Shown here piece by piece: positions 9,155-17,666 of a DNA stretch of 64,000 nt. Source of the DNA: an uncultured Alcaligenaceae bacterium (GTDB lineage: Bacteria > Pseudomonadota > Gammaproteobacteria > Burkholderiales > Burkholderiaceae_B); contig CALFXX010000022.1 of NCBI GenBank assembly GCA_937952975.1, positions 62,001-126,000 on the forward strand, read 5' to 3'. The notes below the pieces were generated by a model that ran no database searches, was not told the DNA's origin, and saw nothing but the letters and a program-made list of their open reading frames with translations. Position numbers and translations under genes: made by a program. Each line of letters begins with the position of its first letter. The first letter of the stretch is position 1.

Positions 9155-10077
9155 GGCTGAGCCCCTTTTTCAGTCGCGTTGAGTGTTGCGCTGTCACCAC
9201 CCAACATCGGAAAACCTAACTGTTCGCGCGAGTCGTAATAGGCTTGCGCGACGGCGCGCGAAAGATTGCGGATACGCCCGATGTATGCGGCGCGTTCGGT
9301 GACGCTAATCGCGCCACGGGCATCTAACATGTTGAAGGTATGCGCGGCCTTGAGCGTTGCCTCGTAGGCGGGCAAGGCAAGCGGTATGTCGATCAGGCGC
9401 TTGGCGTTCGTTTCGTGATCGGTGAAGTGTCTAAAAAGCATCTCAGCATCAGAGTATTCAAAATTGTAGGTCGACTGCTCGACCTCATTTTGGTGGAATA
9501 CGTCGCGGTACAGAACTGAGCCTTTTGGCCCGGTTGTCCAGACCAGGTCGTACACGCTTTCAACGCCTTGCAAGTACATGGCCAGGCGTTCGAGTCCGTA
9601 AGTGATTTCACCGGTAGTGGGGGTGCAATCTAAACCACCTACTTGCTGAAAATAGGTAAATTGCGTCACTTCCATTCCGTTCAGCCAAACTTCCCAGCCC
9701 AGGCCCCAAGCGCCGAGCGTTGGGTTTTCCCAATCATCCTCAACAAAGCGAATATCGTGCTCAGTTGGACGGATACCGAGTGCCTCGAGCGAACCAATGT
9801 ACAAATCCAGAATATCTGGGGGCGCAGGTTTAAGAACAACTTGATACTGGTAGTAGTGTTGCAACCGGTTAGGGTTTTCGCCGTAGCGCCCGTCTTTTGG
9901 GCGTCGCGAGGGCTGTACGTAAGCGGCTCGCCAGGGCTCTGGCCCGATAGCACGAAGAAAGGTTGCCGTGTGTGAGGTGCCCGCGCCCACCTCCATATCG
10001 TAGGGTTGCAGGAGGGCACAGCCCTGCTGATCCCAGTACTCTTGAAGACGCAGAATAATTTGCTGAAAAGTGAGCAT
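9151..10077 (-). CDS. glyQ: Glycine--tRNA ligase alpha subunit
   Basis: The alpha subunit carries the class II aminoacylation site of the heterotetrameric glycyl-tRNA synthetase. Seen: the start MLTFQQIILRLQEYWDQQG, then ALLQPYDMEVGAGTSH, RPKDGRYGENPNRLQ and YGLERLAMYLQGV, which are diagnostic for GlyQ. 308 residues matches the family. It is the first gene of the minus-strand run that continues to the glycerate kinase gene. The 166 bases to the divergent crotonase gene must hold its promoter; I see no convincing -35/-10 pair there for the minus strand. Confidence 0.97.
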   Translation of the reverse strand: MLTFQQIILRLQEYWDQQGCALLQPYDMEVGAGTSHTATFLRAIGPEPWRAAYVQPSRRPKDGRYGENPNRLQHYYQYQVVLKPAPPDILDLYIGSLEALGIRPTEHDIRFVEDDWENPTLGAWGLGWEVWLNGMEVTQFTYFQQVGGLDCTPTTGEITYGLERLAMYLQGVESVYDLVWTTGPKGSVLYRDVFHQNEVEQSTYNFEYSDAEMLFRHFTDHETNAKRLIDIPLALPAYEATLKAAHTFNMLDARGAISVTERAAYIGRIRNLSRAVAQAYYDSREQLGFPMLGGDSATLNATEKGAQP

Positions 10078-10243
10078 GAAGGTATGAACGTGGTGAGGGC
10101 TATTTAATCGGTCATTTTACCGTGGGGCAGGTTCGGTGGGGGGGCGAGGCGCGAGGGCGGCTCGATCTGACCCAAAGATTAGGTGCCCAGACGAGCTCGG
10201 CGCACGAATCGCCTATGATTCAGGGTACGTTAAAGGAGTCAGT

Positions 10244-11011
10244 ATGTCAGCGTTGGTAGATGTCGAATATCTGGATGGAATTCAAATCATTACGATTAAT
10301 CGCCCTGAAGCGCGCAATGCGATCAGTGTTGAAACTGCACATCAGATGTCGGCAGCCTTCGATGAACTCGACGCGCGCGACGATATCCGTATTGGGATCT
10401 TGACGGGGGCGGGGGCCACCTTTAGCTCGGGGATGGACTTAAAAGATTTTGCCCAGACCCGCAAGCGCGCGCTCGTTGAGGGCAAAGGCTTTGGCGGGCT
10501 CAACGAGGCGCCGCCTAAAAAGCCCTTGATCGCGGCGGTTGAGGGCTATGCGGTCGCCGGCGGGTTTGAGATGGTGCTGGCATGTGATTTGGTGGTGGCC
10601 GCGAATAACGCCATGTTCGGTCTGCCAGAGGTTAAGCGAGGCTTGGTAGCGGGTTCGGGCGGATTATTACGCCTGCCACGTCAGCTGCCGTATCACATCG
10701 CCATGGAAATCATCCTGACTGGAGACATGCTGCCTGCACCGCGTGCTCATCAGTATGGTTTGATTAACGTGCTGACCGATCCGGGGCAGGCGCTCGCTGA
10801 AGCGATCAAACTCGCCCAAAGAATCTGCGAAAATGGTCCTTTGGCTGTGCAAACCTCTAAAAGCGTGGTGAATCAAGGAGGCGATTTTGCGGCTGACGAA
10901 ATGTTTGATTTGCAGCGCCCCTTGATTCATCACATTTTCATGTCGGATGACGCCAAAGAAGGCGCAACGGCTTTTGCGCAAAAGCGCAAGCCAGTCTGGA
11001 AAGGGAAATAG
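10244..11011 (+). CDS. Enoyl-CoA hydratase/isomerase family protein (crotonase)
   Basis: A crotonase-fold acyl-CoA enzyme, likely an enoyl-CoA hydratase. Seen: the oxyanion-hole block GYAVAGGFEMVLACD and the following FGLPEVKRGL, which carry both glutamates used by classical hydratases (Glu144 and Glu164 in rat mitochondrial enzyme), so hydratase activity is chemically possible. The start at 10244 is preceded by AAAGGAG eight bases upstream; an upstream in-frame start at 10136 is rejected because it would cover the promoter region and adds non-conserved sequence. Length 255 residues. A TATGAT box lies at 10214-10219 without a clear -35. The acyl substrate cannot be read from the sequence, and no beta-oxidation partner lies nearby. 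Confidence 0.87.
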   Translation: MSALVDVEYLDGIQIITINRPEARNAISVETAHQMSAAFDELDARDDIRIGILTGAGATFSSGMDLKDFAQTRKRALVEGKGFGGLNEAPPKKPLIAAVEGYAVAGGFEMVLACDLVVAANNAMFGLPEVKRGLVAGSGGLLRLPRQLPYHIAMEIILTGDMLPAPRAHQYGLINVLTDPGQALAEAIKLAQRICENGPLAVQTSKSVVNQGGDFAADEMFDLQRPLIHHIFMSDDAKEGATAFAQKRKPVWKGK

Positions 11012-11207
11012 ATGTTGCGCGAGCAACCAGGTAGGTTGACTCAATCAGTGTGGTCGTTGGCCTTAAAGTACCGCTTTGTCATTTGACTGTTTGCTTTGTT
11101 TTAAATGTTTTTGTATCTCGGCGCTTCGATTGTTTTAATTTTTTTGTCATTCAACGCTGTCACGGTTTCATTTTTTTTATTAGCTCCTTTTCCTATCAGG
11201 TGCCTCT

Positions 11208-12731
11208 ATGTCGGTCATTATTCAAGAAGAAGATTTCGTCTCATCGATAGCAGACGCTATTCAGTTCATCAGCTATTACCATCCTGCTGACTACATTAAA
11301 CATTTGGCTCGCGCCTACGAGCGCGAAGAAAGCCCAGCCGCAAAAGATGCAATGGCCCAAATTTTGACAAACTCGCGCATGAGCGCTGAGGGTCGCCGGC
11401 CGATTTGCCAAGACACAGGCATCGTCAATGTCTTTTTGAAAATTGGTATGGATGTTCGTTTCAATACAAAAAAGAGCATTCAAGAACTCTGTGACGAAGG
11501 CGTGCGCCGTGGTTACCTGAATCCAGAAAACCCCCTTCGTGCATCGGTTTTGGATGATCCAATCTTTTTACGTAAAAACACCAAAGACAACACACCATGC
11601 ATTGTTAACGTAGAGTTGGTGCAGGGCGACAAGGTTGACGTACAAGTGGCGTCCAAGGGCGGTGGCTCTGAAAACAAATCGAAGTTAGCGATGTTGAATC
11701 CTAACGACTCAATTGTTGATTGGGTCTTAAAGACGGTACCCACAATGGGCGCGGGTTGGTGTCCACCAGGCATGCTGGGGATTGGTGTTGGCGGTACGGC
11801 TGAAAAGGCTGTGTTGATGGCTAAACAAGCGCTGATGGAAGATCTCGACATGTACGAGCTGCTTGAGCGTGGGCCTAGCAATAAAATTGAAGAATTGCGT
11901 ATTGAGTTGTATCAAAAGGTCAATGGCCTCGGTATTGGTGCTCAAGGCCTGGGTGGTTTGACGACCGTACTCGACGTCAAGATTAAAACCTTTGCAACCC
12001 ACGCGGCGTCGTTTCCGGTTGCGATGATTCCAAACTGTGCGGCTACGCGGCATGCGCATTTTGAGTTAGATGGCTCGGGCCCTGCGCACTTGCATCGTCC
12101 ATCATTGTCTGACTGGCCCGACGTCAGTTGGGCACCGAATTACAAAACGTCGCATCAGGTTGATTTGAACAAACTCACACCTGAAGAAGTTGCCAGCTGG
12201 AAACCTGGCCAAACGTTGCTGCTGAGCGGCAAAATGTTGACAGGTCGCGATGCCGCGCACAAGCGTATTCAAGACATGCTGGCCAAGGGCGAAAAATTGC
12301 CTGTCGATTTTCGTGGCAAGGCGATTTACTACGTTGGCCCGGTTGACCCGGTCGGTGATGAGGTGGTTGGTCCTGCTGGCCCAACGACTTCGACACGCAT
12401 GGATAAGTTCACCGACATGATGCTCGAGCAAACTGGCTTGGCGGTGATGATCGGTAAGTCAGAGCGTGGCGAGGCAACGATCGAGTCGATTAGTAAGCAT
12501 AAGTCGGCTTATTTGATGGCCGTGGGGGGTGCCGCGTATTTGGTGTCTAAGGCGATCAAAGCGGCCAAGGTGATTGGCTTTGCTGATCTGGGGATGGAGG
12601 CCATTTATGAGTTTGATGTGGTCGATATGCCTGTGACGGTGGCGGTCGATTCGAACGGTACTTCAGTGCATACGACGGGGCCAAAAGAGTGGTCGGCTCG
12701 TATTGCTGGGATTCCGGTTGTCGTGAAGTAA
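11208..12731 (+). CDS. fumA: Class I (4Fe-4S) fumarate hydratase
   Basis: Oxygen-sensitive fumarase of the TCA cycle that interconverts fumarate and malate. Seen: iron-sulfur cysteines at 67 (RPICQDTG), 185 (GWCPPG) and 277 (PNCAATRH), with spacings (118, 92) nearly the same as in E. coli FumA (119, 94), and a C-terminal beta-type domain with GPTTSTRMD and YEFDVVDMPVTVAVD. 507 residues, somewhat shorter than E. coli FumA (548) because the N-terminus is shorter. AGGTG precedes the start. The 196 bases upstream are T-rich and contain no gene. The gene ends against a 178-bp fold-back element that separates it from convergent fhs. Confidence 0.95.
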   Translation: MSVIIQEEDFVSSIADAIQFISYYHPADYIKHLARAYEREESPAAKDAMAQILTNSRMSAEGRRPICQDTGIVNVFLKIGMDVRFNTKKSIQELCDEGVRRGYLNPENPLRASVLDDPIFLRKNTKDNTPCIVNVELVQGDKVDVQVASKGGGSENKSKLAMLNPNDSIVDWVLKTVPTMGAGWCPPGMLGIGVGGTAEKAVLMAKQALMEDLDMYELLERGPSNKIEELRIELYQKVNGLGIGAQGLGGLTTVLDVKIKTFATHAASFPVAMIPNCAATRHAHFELDGSGPAHLHRPSLSDWPDVSWAPNYKTSHQVDLNKLTPEEVASWKPGQTLLLSGKMLTGRDAAHKRIQDMLAKGEKLPVDFRGKAIYYVGPVDPVGDEVVGPAGPTTSTRMDKFTDMMLEQTGLAVMIGKSERGEATIESISKHKSAYLMAVGGAAYLVSKAIKAAKVIGFADLGMEAIYEFDVVDMPVTVAVDSNGTSVHTTGPKEWSARIAGIPVVVK

Positions 12732-13036
12732 GACTCATTACGCCTTTTGCCCCGAGAATTTGTCTTTTCTGGGGGCGGGCAGGGGCCTGTGGGCGGGTGT
12801 TTGAGGCGCCGAGGATTTTGCAGGATTGGCGGATGAAGGCGGCCCTTGTTTGAGCGAAGCGAGTTTGGGCCGCCGCCGCCAAGACCAGAAATCGGAGGGG
12901 AGTCTGCGAAGCAGACCGACTCGGTCAGCCGCCCAGAGGCCCCTGCCCGCCGCTAGAAAAGTTTTTGCACAAAGACCAGCCCAAACGCAGGCCCCAAGAC
13001 AGCCGATCGCTAACTAAACTGAGCCCAAGCGATCAA
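12732..13036. other. 305-bp gene-free interval between convergent fumA and fhs
   Basis: No plausible coding sequence is seen here. Most of it is a fold-back element (12774-12951, listed separately). A further hairpin follows at 13005-13034: the 7-base arms GATCGCT (13005-13011) and AGCGATC (13028-13034) with a 16-base loop, directly before the fhs stop codon. Neither structure is followed by a long T run, so simple intrinsic termination is not obvious on either strand. Confidence 0.7.
12774..12951. repeat. Long fold-back (REP/MITE-like) element with nested hairpins
   Basis: Seen: outer arms of 15 perfectly complementary bases (12774-12788 with 12937-12951), then after a 2x2 internal loop six more pairs (12791-12796 with 12929-12934) and five more (12809-12813 with 12920-12924). 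Inside are two further hairpins: GGCGGCCC (12838-12845) with GGGCCGCC (12867-12874), whose loop holds the mirror-symmetric run GAGCGAAGCGAG, and GTCTGC-GAA-GCAGAC (12902-12916). The element has no coding potential. Inferred: a dispersed palindromic repeat or miniature element; it may also separate the convergent fumA and fhs transcripts. Whether copies exist elsewhere cannot be seen in this window. Confidence 0.75.
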
Positions 13037-14710
13037 TTACGACAACCCAGTAATCTGCCCGGCGTCATTCACATCAATCCCATTCGCCGCAGGCACAGCT
13101 GGCAGGCCTGGCATGGTCATGATGTCGCCACATACCATCACCACAAAGCCTGCACCGGCCGAGAGCCTGACTTCGCGAATTGTCAGCACATGACCACTGG
13201 GTGCGCCTCGTAATTTGGCATCAGTCGAAAACGAATATTGTGTCTTTGCGATACATACCGGTAAATCACCGTAACCATCACTTTGCAGCTGTGCGATTTG
13301 CGCGCGCACTTTTGCGTCGGCTGTGATACTGGCCGCGCCATAGGTTTTGGTTGCAATGGCTTGCACTTTGTCCCACAGCGAGTCTGAGTCTTGGTATAAA
13401 AATTTGAAGTGGTTTGGCTGCTCGCAGAGTTTGACAACAGCGTGTGCTAAGTCAGCTGCGCCTGCGCCGCCCTGTGCCCAGTGTTTTGCAAGCACCACTT
13501 CAACCCCTAGTGCGGCGGTGGTGGCCTGCAGCAAGGCAATTTCAGCGTCGGTGTCTTCTGTGCGGTGGTTGATCGCCACCACGCAAGGTAGTCCAAAATT
13601 ATGTTTGATATTGTGGATATGACGCTCGAGGTTTACGAGCCCGGCGCGTAGTGCCTCAAGGTTTTCGACACCGACATCTTTGACTTCGACGCCGCCGTGA
13701 TACTTGAGTGCTCGAACTGTGGCGACTAACACCACGGCTGAGGGTGTGAGGCCGGCTTTGCGACACTTGATGTCAAAGAATTTTTCTGCGCCTAAGTCTG
13801 CACCGAAGCCCGCTTCAGTGACAACGTAATCCGCTAGTTTTAAGGCAGTGGCGGTGGCCAGTACCGTGTTGCAACCATGCGCAATATTGGCAAAGGGGCC
13901 ACCATGCACGATGGCTGGATTGTTTTCAAGTGTTTGCACAAGGTTTGGTGCAAGCGCTTCTTTTAACAGTGCAGTCATCGCACCTTGCGCTTGCAAGTCG
14001 CGCGCCAAAATCGGTTTGCCGGCGAGCGAGTAGCCGATGACGATATTGCCTAAGCGTTCTTTCAAATCTTTTAGATTTTTGACCAGGCAAAAGATTGCCA
14101 TGATTTCTGAGGCAACGACGATGTCAAAATGATCTTCGCGTGGAAATCCGTTGGCGGTGCCACCTAGGCCCACCACGATGTTACGCAGGGCGCGGTCATT
14201 TAAGTCAACCACGCGCCGCCAGTTCACACGCCGTACATCGATGCCGAGCTTGTTGCCGTGATGGATATGATTGTCGATCAGTGCCGCCAGTAAGTTATTG
14301 GCGAGCGCGATCGCATTGAAGTCACCCGTGAAATGTAAGTTGATGTCTTCCATTGGCACAATTTGTGCCATTCCGCCGCCGGCAGCTCCTCCCTTCATCC
14401 CAAAAACTGGGCCCAAAGAAGGTTCGCGCAAACACATGATGGCTCGCTTGCCGATGTGATTGAGGGCATCGCCTAAACCAACGGTCGTGGTGGTTTTTCC
14501 TTCGCCCGCTGGGGTCGGAGAAATTGCAGTCACGAGCACCAGTTTGCCATTGGGCCGCGAGGCCAGCGTGTTGATGTACTCAAGCGAAAGCTTCGCTTTA
14601 AAGCGGCCGTAGGGCTCAAGTTGTTCAGTAGGGATATTGAGTCGATCTGTTGCTAGCTCGAGAATAGGGCGTTTAGTCGCGGCCTGAGCGATTTCAAGGT
14701 CACTGCGCAT
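13037..14710 (-). CDS. fhs: Formate--tetrahydrofolate ligase
   Basis: Fhs makes 10-formyl-tetrahydrofolate from formate, ATP and tetrahydrofolate, supplying one-carbon units. Seen: the P-loop SPTPAGEGKTTTTVGLGD near residues 65-80, the REPSLGPVFGMKGGAAGGG block, and TEAGFGADLGAEKFFDIKCR, all diagnostic for the family. 557 residues is standard. Many proteobacteria rely on FolD alone, so Fhs here suggests real use of free formate, though no formate dehydrogenase or folD is in view. It stands alone, flanked by the fold-back element downstream and a divergent IclR gene upstream. Confidence 0.96.
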   Translation of the reverse strand: MRSDLEIAQAATKRPILELATDRLNIPTEQLEPYGRFKAKLSLEYINTLASRPNGKLVLVTAISPTPAGEGKTTTTVGLGDALNHIGKRAIMCLREPSLGPVFGMKGGAAGGGMAQIVPMEDINLHFTGDFNAIALANNLLAALIDNHIHHGNKLGIDVRRVNWRRVVDLNDRALRNIVVGLGGTANGFPREDHFDIVVASEIMAIFCLVKNLKDLKERLGNIVIGYSLAGKPILARDLQAQGAMTALLKEALAPNLVQTLENNPAIVHGGPFANIAHGCNTVLATATALKLADYVVTEAGFGADLGAEKFFDIKCRKAGLTPSAVVLVATVRALKYHGGVEVKDVGVENLEALRAGLVNLERHIHNIKHNFGLPCVVAINHRTEDTDAEIALLQATTAALGVEVVLAKHWAQGGAGAADLAHAVVKLCEQPNHFKFLYQDSDSLWDKVQAIATKTYGAASITADAKVRAQIAQLQSDGYGDLPVCIAKTQYSFSTDAKLRGAPSGHVLTIREVRLSAGAGFVVMVCGDIMTMPGLPAVPAANGIDVNDAGQITGLS

Positions 14711-14853
14711 ATCAAAGAAGTCCGGCGGTCAGTAGCTGTTGGTGAGGGCTCGATATTACTTGTGCTAGGCGGTGATGCGCTCAAAAAGGTGTAAAAACCC
14801 TATAGAACTGAGCTCAGCGTTGACCTGACACCGCTTTGCGCAACGGATGAGGG

Positions 14854-14882
14854 TTCATATCTTTCACAATATGGGATAAAAT
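14854..14882 (+). promoter_or_regulatory. Candidate sigma70 promoter for the IclR gene
   Basis: TTCATA (14854-14859), 17-base spacer, TAAAAT (14877-14882). Four of six bases match the -35 consensus and the -10 is good. It would give a leader of about 45 bases before the start at 14936. It is the best pair I see in the 225-base divergent region between fhs and the regulator gene. Confidence 0.35.
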
Positions 14883-14935
14883 GGATGTTGCATTGCGACA
14901 AATCGTAATGGCCAAGTTCATTTTTTCTCTTAAAC

Positions 14936-15751
14936 ATGCTTCGTCACGTCTCGTCAGAGGCCTTAGTGCCTGCTCAGCCCCAATCTGGTGCCATGGATAT
15001 GGCGATTCAGGTGCTCGGGCGAGCAACGCAATTACTGGATGCGTTGGCGGCGCAGCCAGACCCCGTCGCGCTAAAAGATTTAGCAAAAGTCACCGGACTG
15101 CATACTTCTACCGCACACCGTATTTTGAGTGATTTAGTGATCGGGCGCTACGTTGACCGGGTGGACAATGGTTTGTATCAACTCGGCATGCGCTTGCTTG
15201 AATTGGGGTCGTTGGTCAAGGGGCGTTTAAACGTTCGCGAGGCAGCGCATGACGCCATGCACGCTTTACATCGGTTGACCGGACAAACCGTTAACTTATC
15301 GGTGCAGCAGGGTGACGAGATTATTTATATCGATCGGGCCTGGAGCGAGCGCTCGGGCATGCAGGTGGTGCGAGCGATCGGTGGACGAGCCCCGTTGCAT
15401 CTGACCTCAAACGGTAAGTTGTTTCTCTGTGCAGCCGATGGCAGGCAAGTGCGTACGTACGCCACCCGCACAGGGCTTGCAGCGAGCACCGTCAACAGCA
15501 TCACGACGCTAGAAAAACTTGAGCAAGAATTAGTATCTGTCCGCCAACTCGGTTATGCCCGCGATAACGAAGAGCTTGAGCTTGGCGTACGTTGTATAGC
15601 GGCTGGTATTTATGATGACACAGGAAAACTGGTAGCAGGGTTATCGATCTCAGCACCCTCAGGGCGTTTACAAGACGCCTGGATTCCACAGTTAGTCGCG
15701 ACGGCTGGCAGTATTTCAGAGGCGCTTGGCTACGAAGCCAGCGGCGCTTAA
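14936..15751 (+). CDS. IclR-family transcriptional regulator
   Basis: Seen: an N-terminal winged helix-turn-helix (LKDLAKVTGLHTSTAHRILS, about residues 44-63) followed by the IclR effector domain with VNLSVQQGDEIIYIDRAWS, GRAPLHLTSNGKLFL and GYARDNEELELGVRCIAAG. 271 residues. IclR proteins usually control nearby catabolic or uptake genes and bind small organic acids. The gene converges on a Bug solute-binding protein gene (47 bases between stops) and diverges from fhs, so either could be a target; this is inference. No ribosome-binding site is obvious before 14936; an internal ATG at 14993 is an alternative start. Confidence 0.9.
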   Translation: MLRHVSSEALVPAQPQSGAMDMAIQVLGRATQLLDALAAQPDPVALKDLAKVTGLHTSTAHRILSDLVIGRYVDRVDNGLYQLGMRLLELGSLVKGRLNVREAAHDAMHALHRLTGQTVNLSVQQGDEIIYIDRAWSERSGMQVVRAIGGRAPLHLTSNGKLFLCAADGRQVRTYATRTGLAASTVNSITTLEKLEQELVSVRQLGYARDNEELELGVRCIAAGIYDDTGKLVAGLSISAPSGRLQDAWIPQLVATAGSISEALGYEASGA

Positions 15752-15797
15752 GTCAGCCTCCAGCCTACCTGTTGAGTCAGCCTCTCGCGTACTGGCG

Positions 15798-16817
15798 TTA
15801 CTTCAGGGTGATGCCACGCGATTTGACGAGCGCGCCCCAACGTTTGACCTCAAGTTCGATCAGTTGACCGAACGCTTCAGGAGAGTCTTTAGCTGGCGTG
15901 AGTCCGTCGGTGGCTAACTGCTCTGCCGTCGCAGGGTCGCTGAGCGACTCAAGCACCGCTTTATTGAGTTTATCGACGATATCTTTTGGTATGCCTTTGG
16001 GGCCAATCAAGCCGTGCCACACCGCGACATCGAAGCCTGGGTAGCCAGATTCGATCACAGTCGGCAAGTCGGGCAGAGCGCCGAGTCGATCTTTGGTGGT
16101 GACGGCAAGACCTTGCAGTTTGCCTGATTTGACATGAGGCACCGTTGAAGCCACCGTGCCAAACATAAACTGTACCGTTCCGGAAATGGTGTCCGTTAAG
16201 GCTGGTGACGTGCCTTTATACGGGATGTGGAGCGCTTCGACACCGGCAACGCTTAAAAAATATTCTGTCGCGATATGAGTGATACTGCCGCTGCCCGACG
16301 AGGCGTACGTTAATTTGCCCGGCTCTTTTTTGGCACGCTCAACAAGCTCTTTCAGCGTTTTGATTTGGGTCCCAGGGTTGGTCGCAATCACAAAGGGACC
16401 ACTCGCTAGGCGAGCGACCGCAGTGATATCTTTGACTGGGTCAAAGGGCAGTTTGTATAAATTGGCGTTCACGGTGTAGCTCGTTGCAGCTAAAAACAGC
16501 GTATAGCCATCCCCCGCAGAGCGCAAAGCAATTTCGGCACCCAAGTTGCCACCCGCTCCGGGGCGGTTCTCGACATAAACAGTTTGCCCGAGTTTGGCCG
16601 TGAGGCGCTGCGCCACAATGCGTGCAATGAAGTCTGAACCACCGCCCGGGGCAAAGCCCACGATAATTTTGATCGCTTTGTTCGGGAACTCGGCTGCAGT
16701 TTGTGCAGCTTGCGCGTGGGCCATAGAGGCTGCGCACAGTTGTGCGCCCACAACGGCCACTGCGCAAAGCAGGCGCGTCAGATAAGTGGGTCGCGAGAGT
16801 TTGCTGAAATGAGCCAT
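15798..16817 (-). CDS. Bug-family (TctC-like) tripartite tricarboxylate transporter substrate-binding protein
   Basis: A periplasmic solute-binding protein of the Bordetella uptake gene family. Seen: a Sec signal peptide ending near SMAHAQ, then KIIVGFAPGGGSDFIARIVA, ENRPGAGGNLGAEIAL and HIPYKGTSPALTDTISG, all typical. 339 residues. Members bind carboxylates, amino acids or aromatic acids; the ligand cannot be read here. No TctA/TctB membrane subunits lie nearby, so it is an orphan, as is common in Alcaligenaceae. The adjacent IclR gene is a possible regulator. Its promoter must lie within the 188-base interval shared with the divergent phasin gene. Confidence 0.92.
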   Translation of the reverse strand: MAHFSKLSRPTYLTRLLCAVAVVGAQLCAASMAHAQAAQTAAEFPNKAIKIIVGFAPGGGSDFIARIVAQRLTAKLGQTVYVENRPGAGGNLGAEIALRSAGDGYTLFLAATSYTVNANLYKLPFDPVKDITAVARLASGPFVIATNPGTQIKTLKELVERAKKEPGKLTYASSGSGSITHIATEYFLSVAGVEALHIPYKGTSPALTDTISGTVQFMFGTVASTVPHVKSGKLQGLAVTTKDRLGALPDLPTVIESGYPGFDVAVWHGLIGPKGIPKDIVDKLNKAVLESLSDPATAEQLATDGLTPAKDSPEAFGQLIELEVKRWGALVKSRGITLK

Positions 16818-16916
16818 CGTGCGAATTCCTTGAGTGAAGGGTAGTCAGTCTAGGGGACAAGCCCAGCAAAGTCGATCAATTTGTTGTATTTTTGGTGCGT
16901 CGCAACAAAAAAATGA

Positions 16917-16944
16917 TTGACACAGATAAAAGTGGCTTTACAAT
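16917..16944 (+). promoter_or_regulatory. Sigma70 promoter of the phasin gene
   Basis: TTGACA (16917-16922), 16-base spacer, TACAAT (16939-16944): a perfect -35 and a five-of-six -10, the best promoter in the window. It would start transcription near 16951, giving a leader of about 55 bases that ends in an AGGAG ribosome-binding site before the ATG at 17006. The strength fits a phasin, typically among the most abundant proteins when polyhydroxyalkanoate is stored. Confidence 0.8.
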
Positions 16945-16952
16945 GACACTTG

Positions 16953-16972
16953 TGCAGTGCAGCAAATTCTGC
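16953..16972 (+). promoter_or_regulatory. Candidate PhaR operator downstream of the phasin promoter
   Basis: Directly after the expected transcription start lies a TGC-rich run, TGCAGTGCAGCA (16953-16964), overlapping GCAG-N6-CTGC (16959-16972). PhaR repressors of polyhydroxyalkanoate genes bind TGC-rich dyads near phaP promoters in other proteobacteria. The position, covering the start of transcription, suits repression. The assignment is inferred; no phaR gene is in the window. Confidence 0.4.
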
Positions 16973-17005
16973 AAAACGCTTTGATCCTAACCCCAGGAGC
17001 CCACT

Positions 17006-17581
17006 ATGTCAGCTATCCCCCAGCAAGTTCTCAACAGCCAAAAGGCTGCCATCGACACGTTTGTCGCCGTACAAACCAGCATGTTCACTGGTTTCGAAAA
17101 ATTCGTTGACCTGAACCTTAAAGTCATGAAAGCGACTTTAGATGAAGTATCGCAAAAATCACAGCAAGTTGCCAGTATCAAAGACGCTCAAGAAGCTGTT
17201 GCTTTGTCGTCAAACTTGGCACAGCCAGCCGCTGAAAAAGCCATGTCTTACAGCAAGCATGTCTATGACATCGTTTCTGGTGTTCAGGCCGACCTCGCCA
17301 AGCTTGGTGAGACGCACGCCGCTGAAGGTCAAAAGCATGTGCACGACGCGATTGAACAGTTCAGCAAGCATGCTCCAGCTGGTTCAGAAAGCGCTGTTGC
17401 GATGATCAAAAGCGGTTTGGCTCAAGCCACAACGGCATATGATGCAATGACCAAAGCTGCTAAACAAGCCGCAGAAACCGCTGAAAAGAACCTGACTGCA
17501 GCCGCTGCAGCAACGTTCAAAGCCGCTGGTGATGCCGCTGAAACAGTGAAGGCAACGACTCGTGGTCGTAAAGCTGCTTAA
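17006..17581 (+). CDS. phaP: Phasin (polyhydroxyalkanoate granule-associated protein)
   Basis: Phasins coat intracellular polyhydroxyalkanoate granules and control their size and number. Seen: the start MSAIPQQVLNSQKAAIDTFV and the FTGFEKFVDLNLKVMKATLDE block of the betaproteobacterial phasin family, an almost wholly helical composition, and an Ala/Lys-rich C-terminal tail ending TTRGRKAA that resembles basic tails able to contact DNA. 191 residues; no signal peptide, so cytoplasmic. AGGAG lies eight bases before the start. It is a single-gene unit with its own strong promoter and a structured terminator at 17667-17750. The presence of a phasin implies the organism stores polyhydroxyalkanoate, though synthase genes are not in view. 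Confidence 0.94.
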   Translation: MSAIPQQVLNSQKAAIDTFVAVQTSMFTGFEKFVDLNLKVMKATLDEVSQKSQQVASIKDAQEAVALSSNLAQPAAEKAMSYSKHVYDIVSGVQADLAKLGETHAAEGQKHVHDAIEQFSKHAPAGSESAVAMIKSGLAQATTAYDAMTKAAKQAAETAEKNLTAAAAATFKAAGDAAETVKATTRGRKAA

Positions 17582-17666
17582 GTGTGTGAGGTCGTCAACG
17601 TCACATTGACGATCAAGGTTTGCTTAGCCGCAAATGACCGCGGTGAGGTAGGTCTCAAAAAGTATG

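Noticed and set aside
10214..10219. Complete sigma70 promoter for the crotonase gene
   Set aside because: TATGAT is a good -10 but the region 17 bases upstream (CGAGCT) is not a -35; no full promoter is claimed.
11083..11106. Promoter for fumA from TTGACT and TTAAAT
   Set aside because: Spacing between the boxes is only 12 bases, too short for sigma70.
13005..13034. Intrinsic terminator for fhs from the GATCGCT/AGCGATC hairpin
   Set aside because: The 16-base loop is large and no T run follows on the minus strand; kept only as a note in the interval entry.
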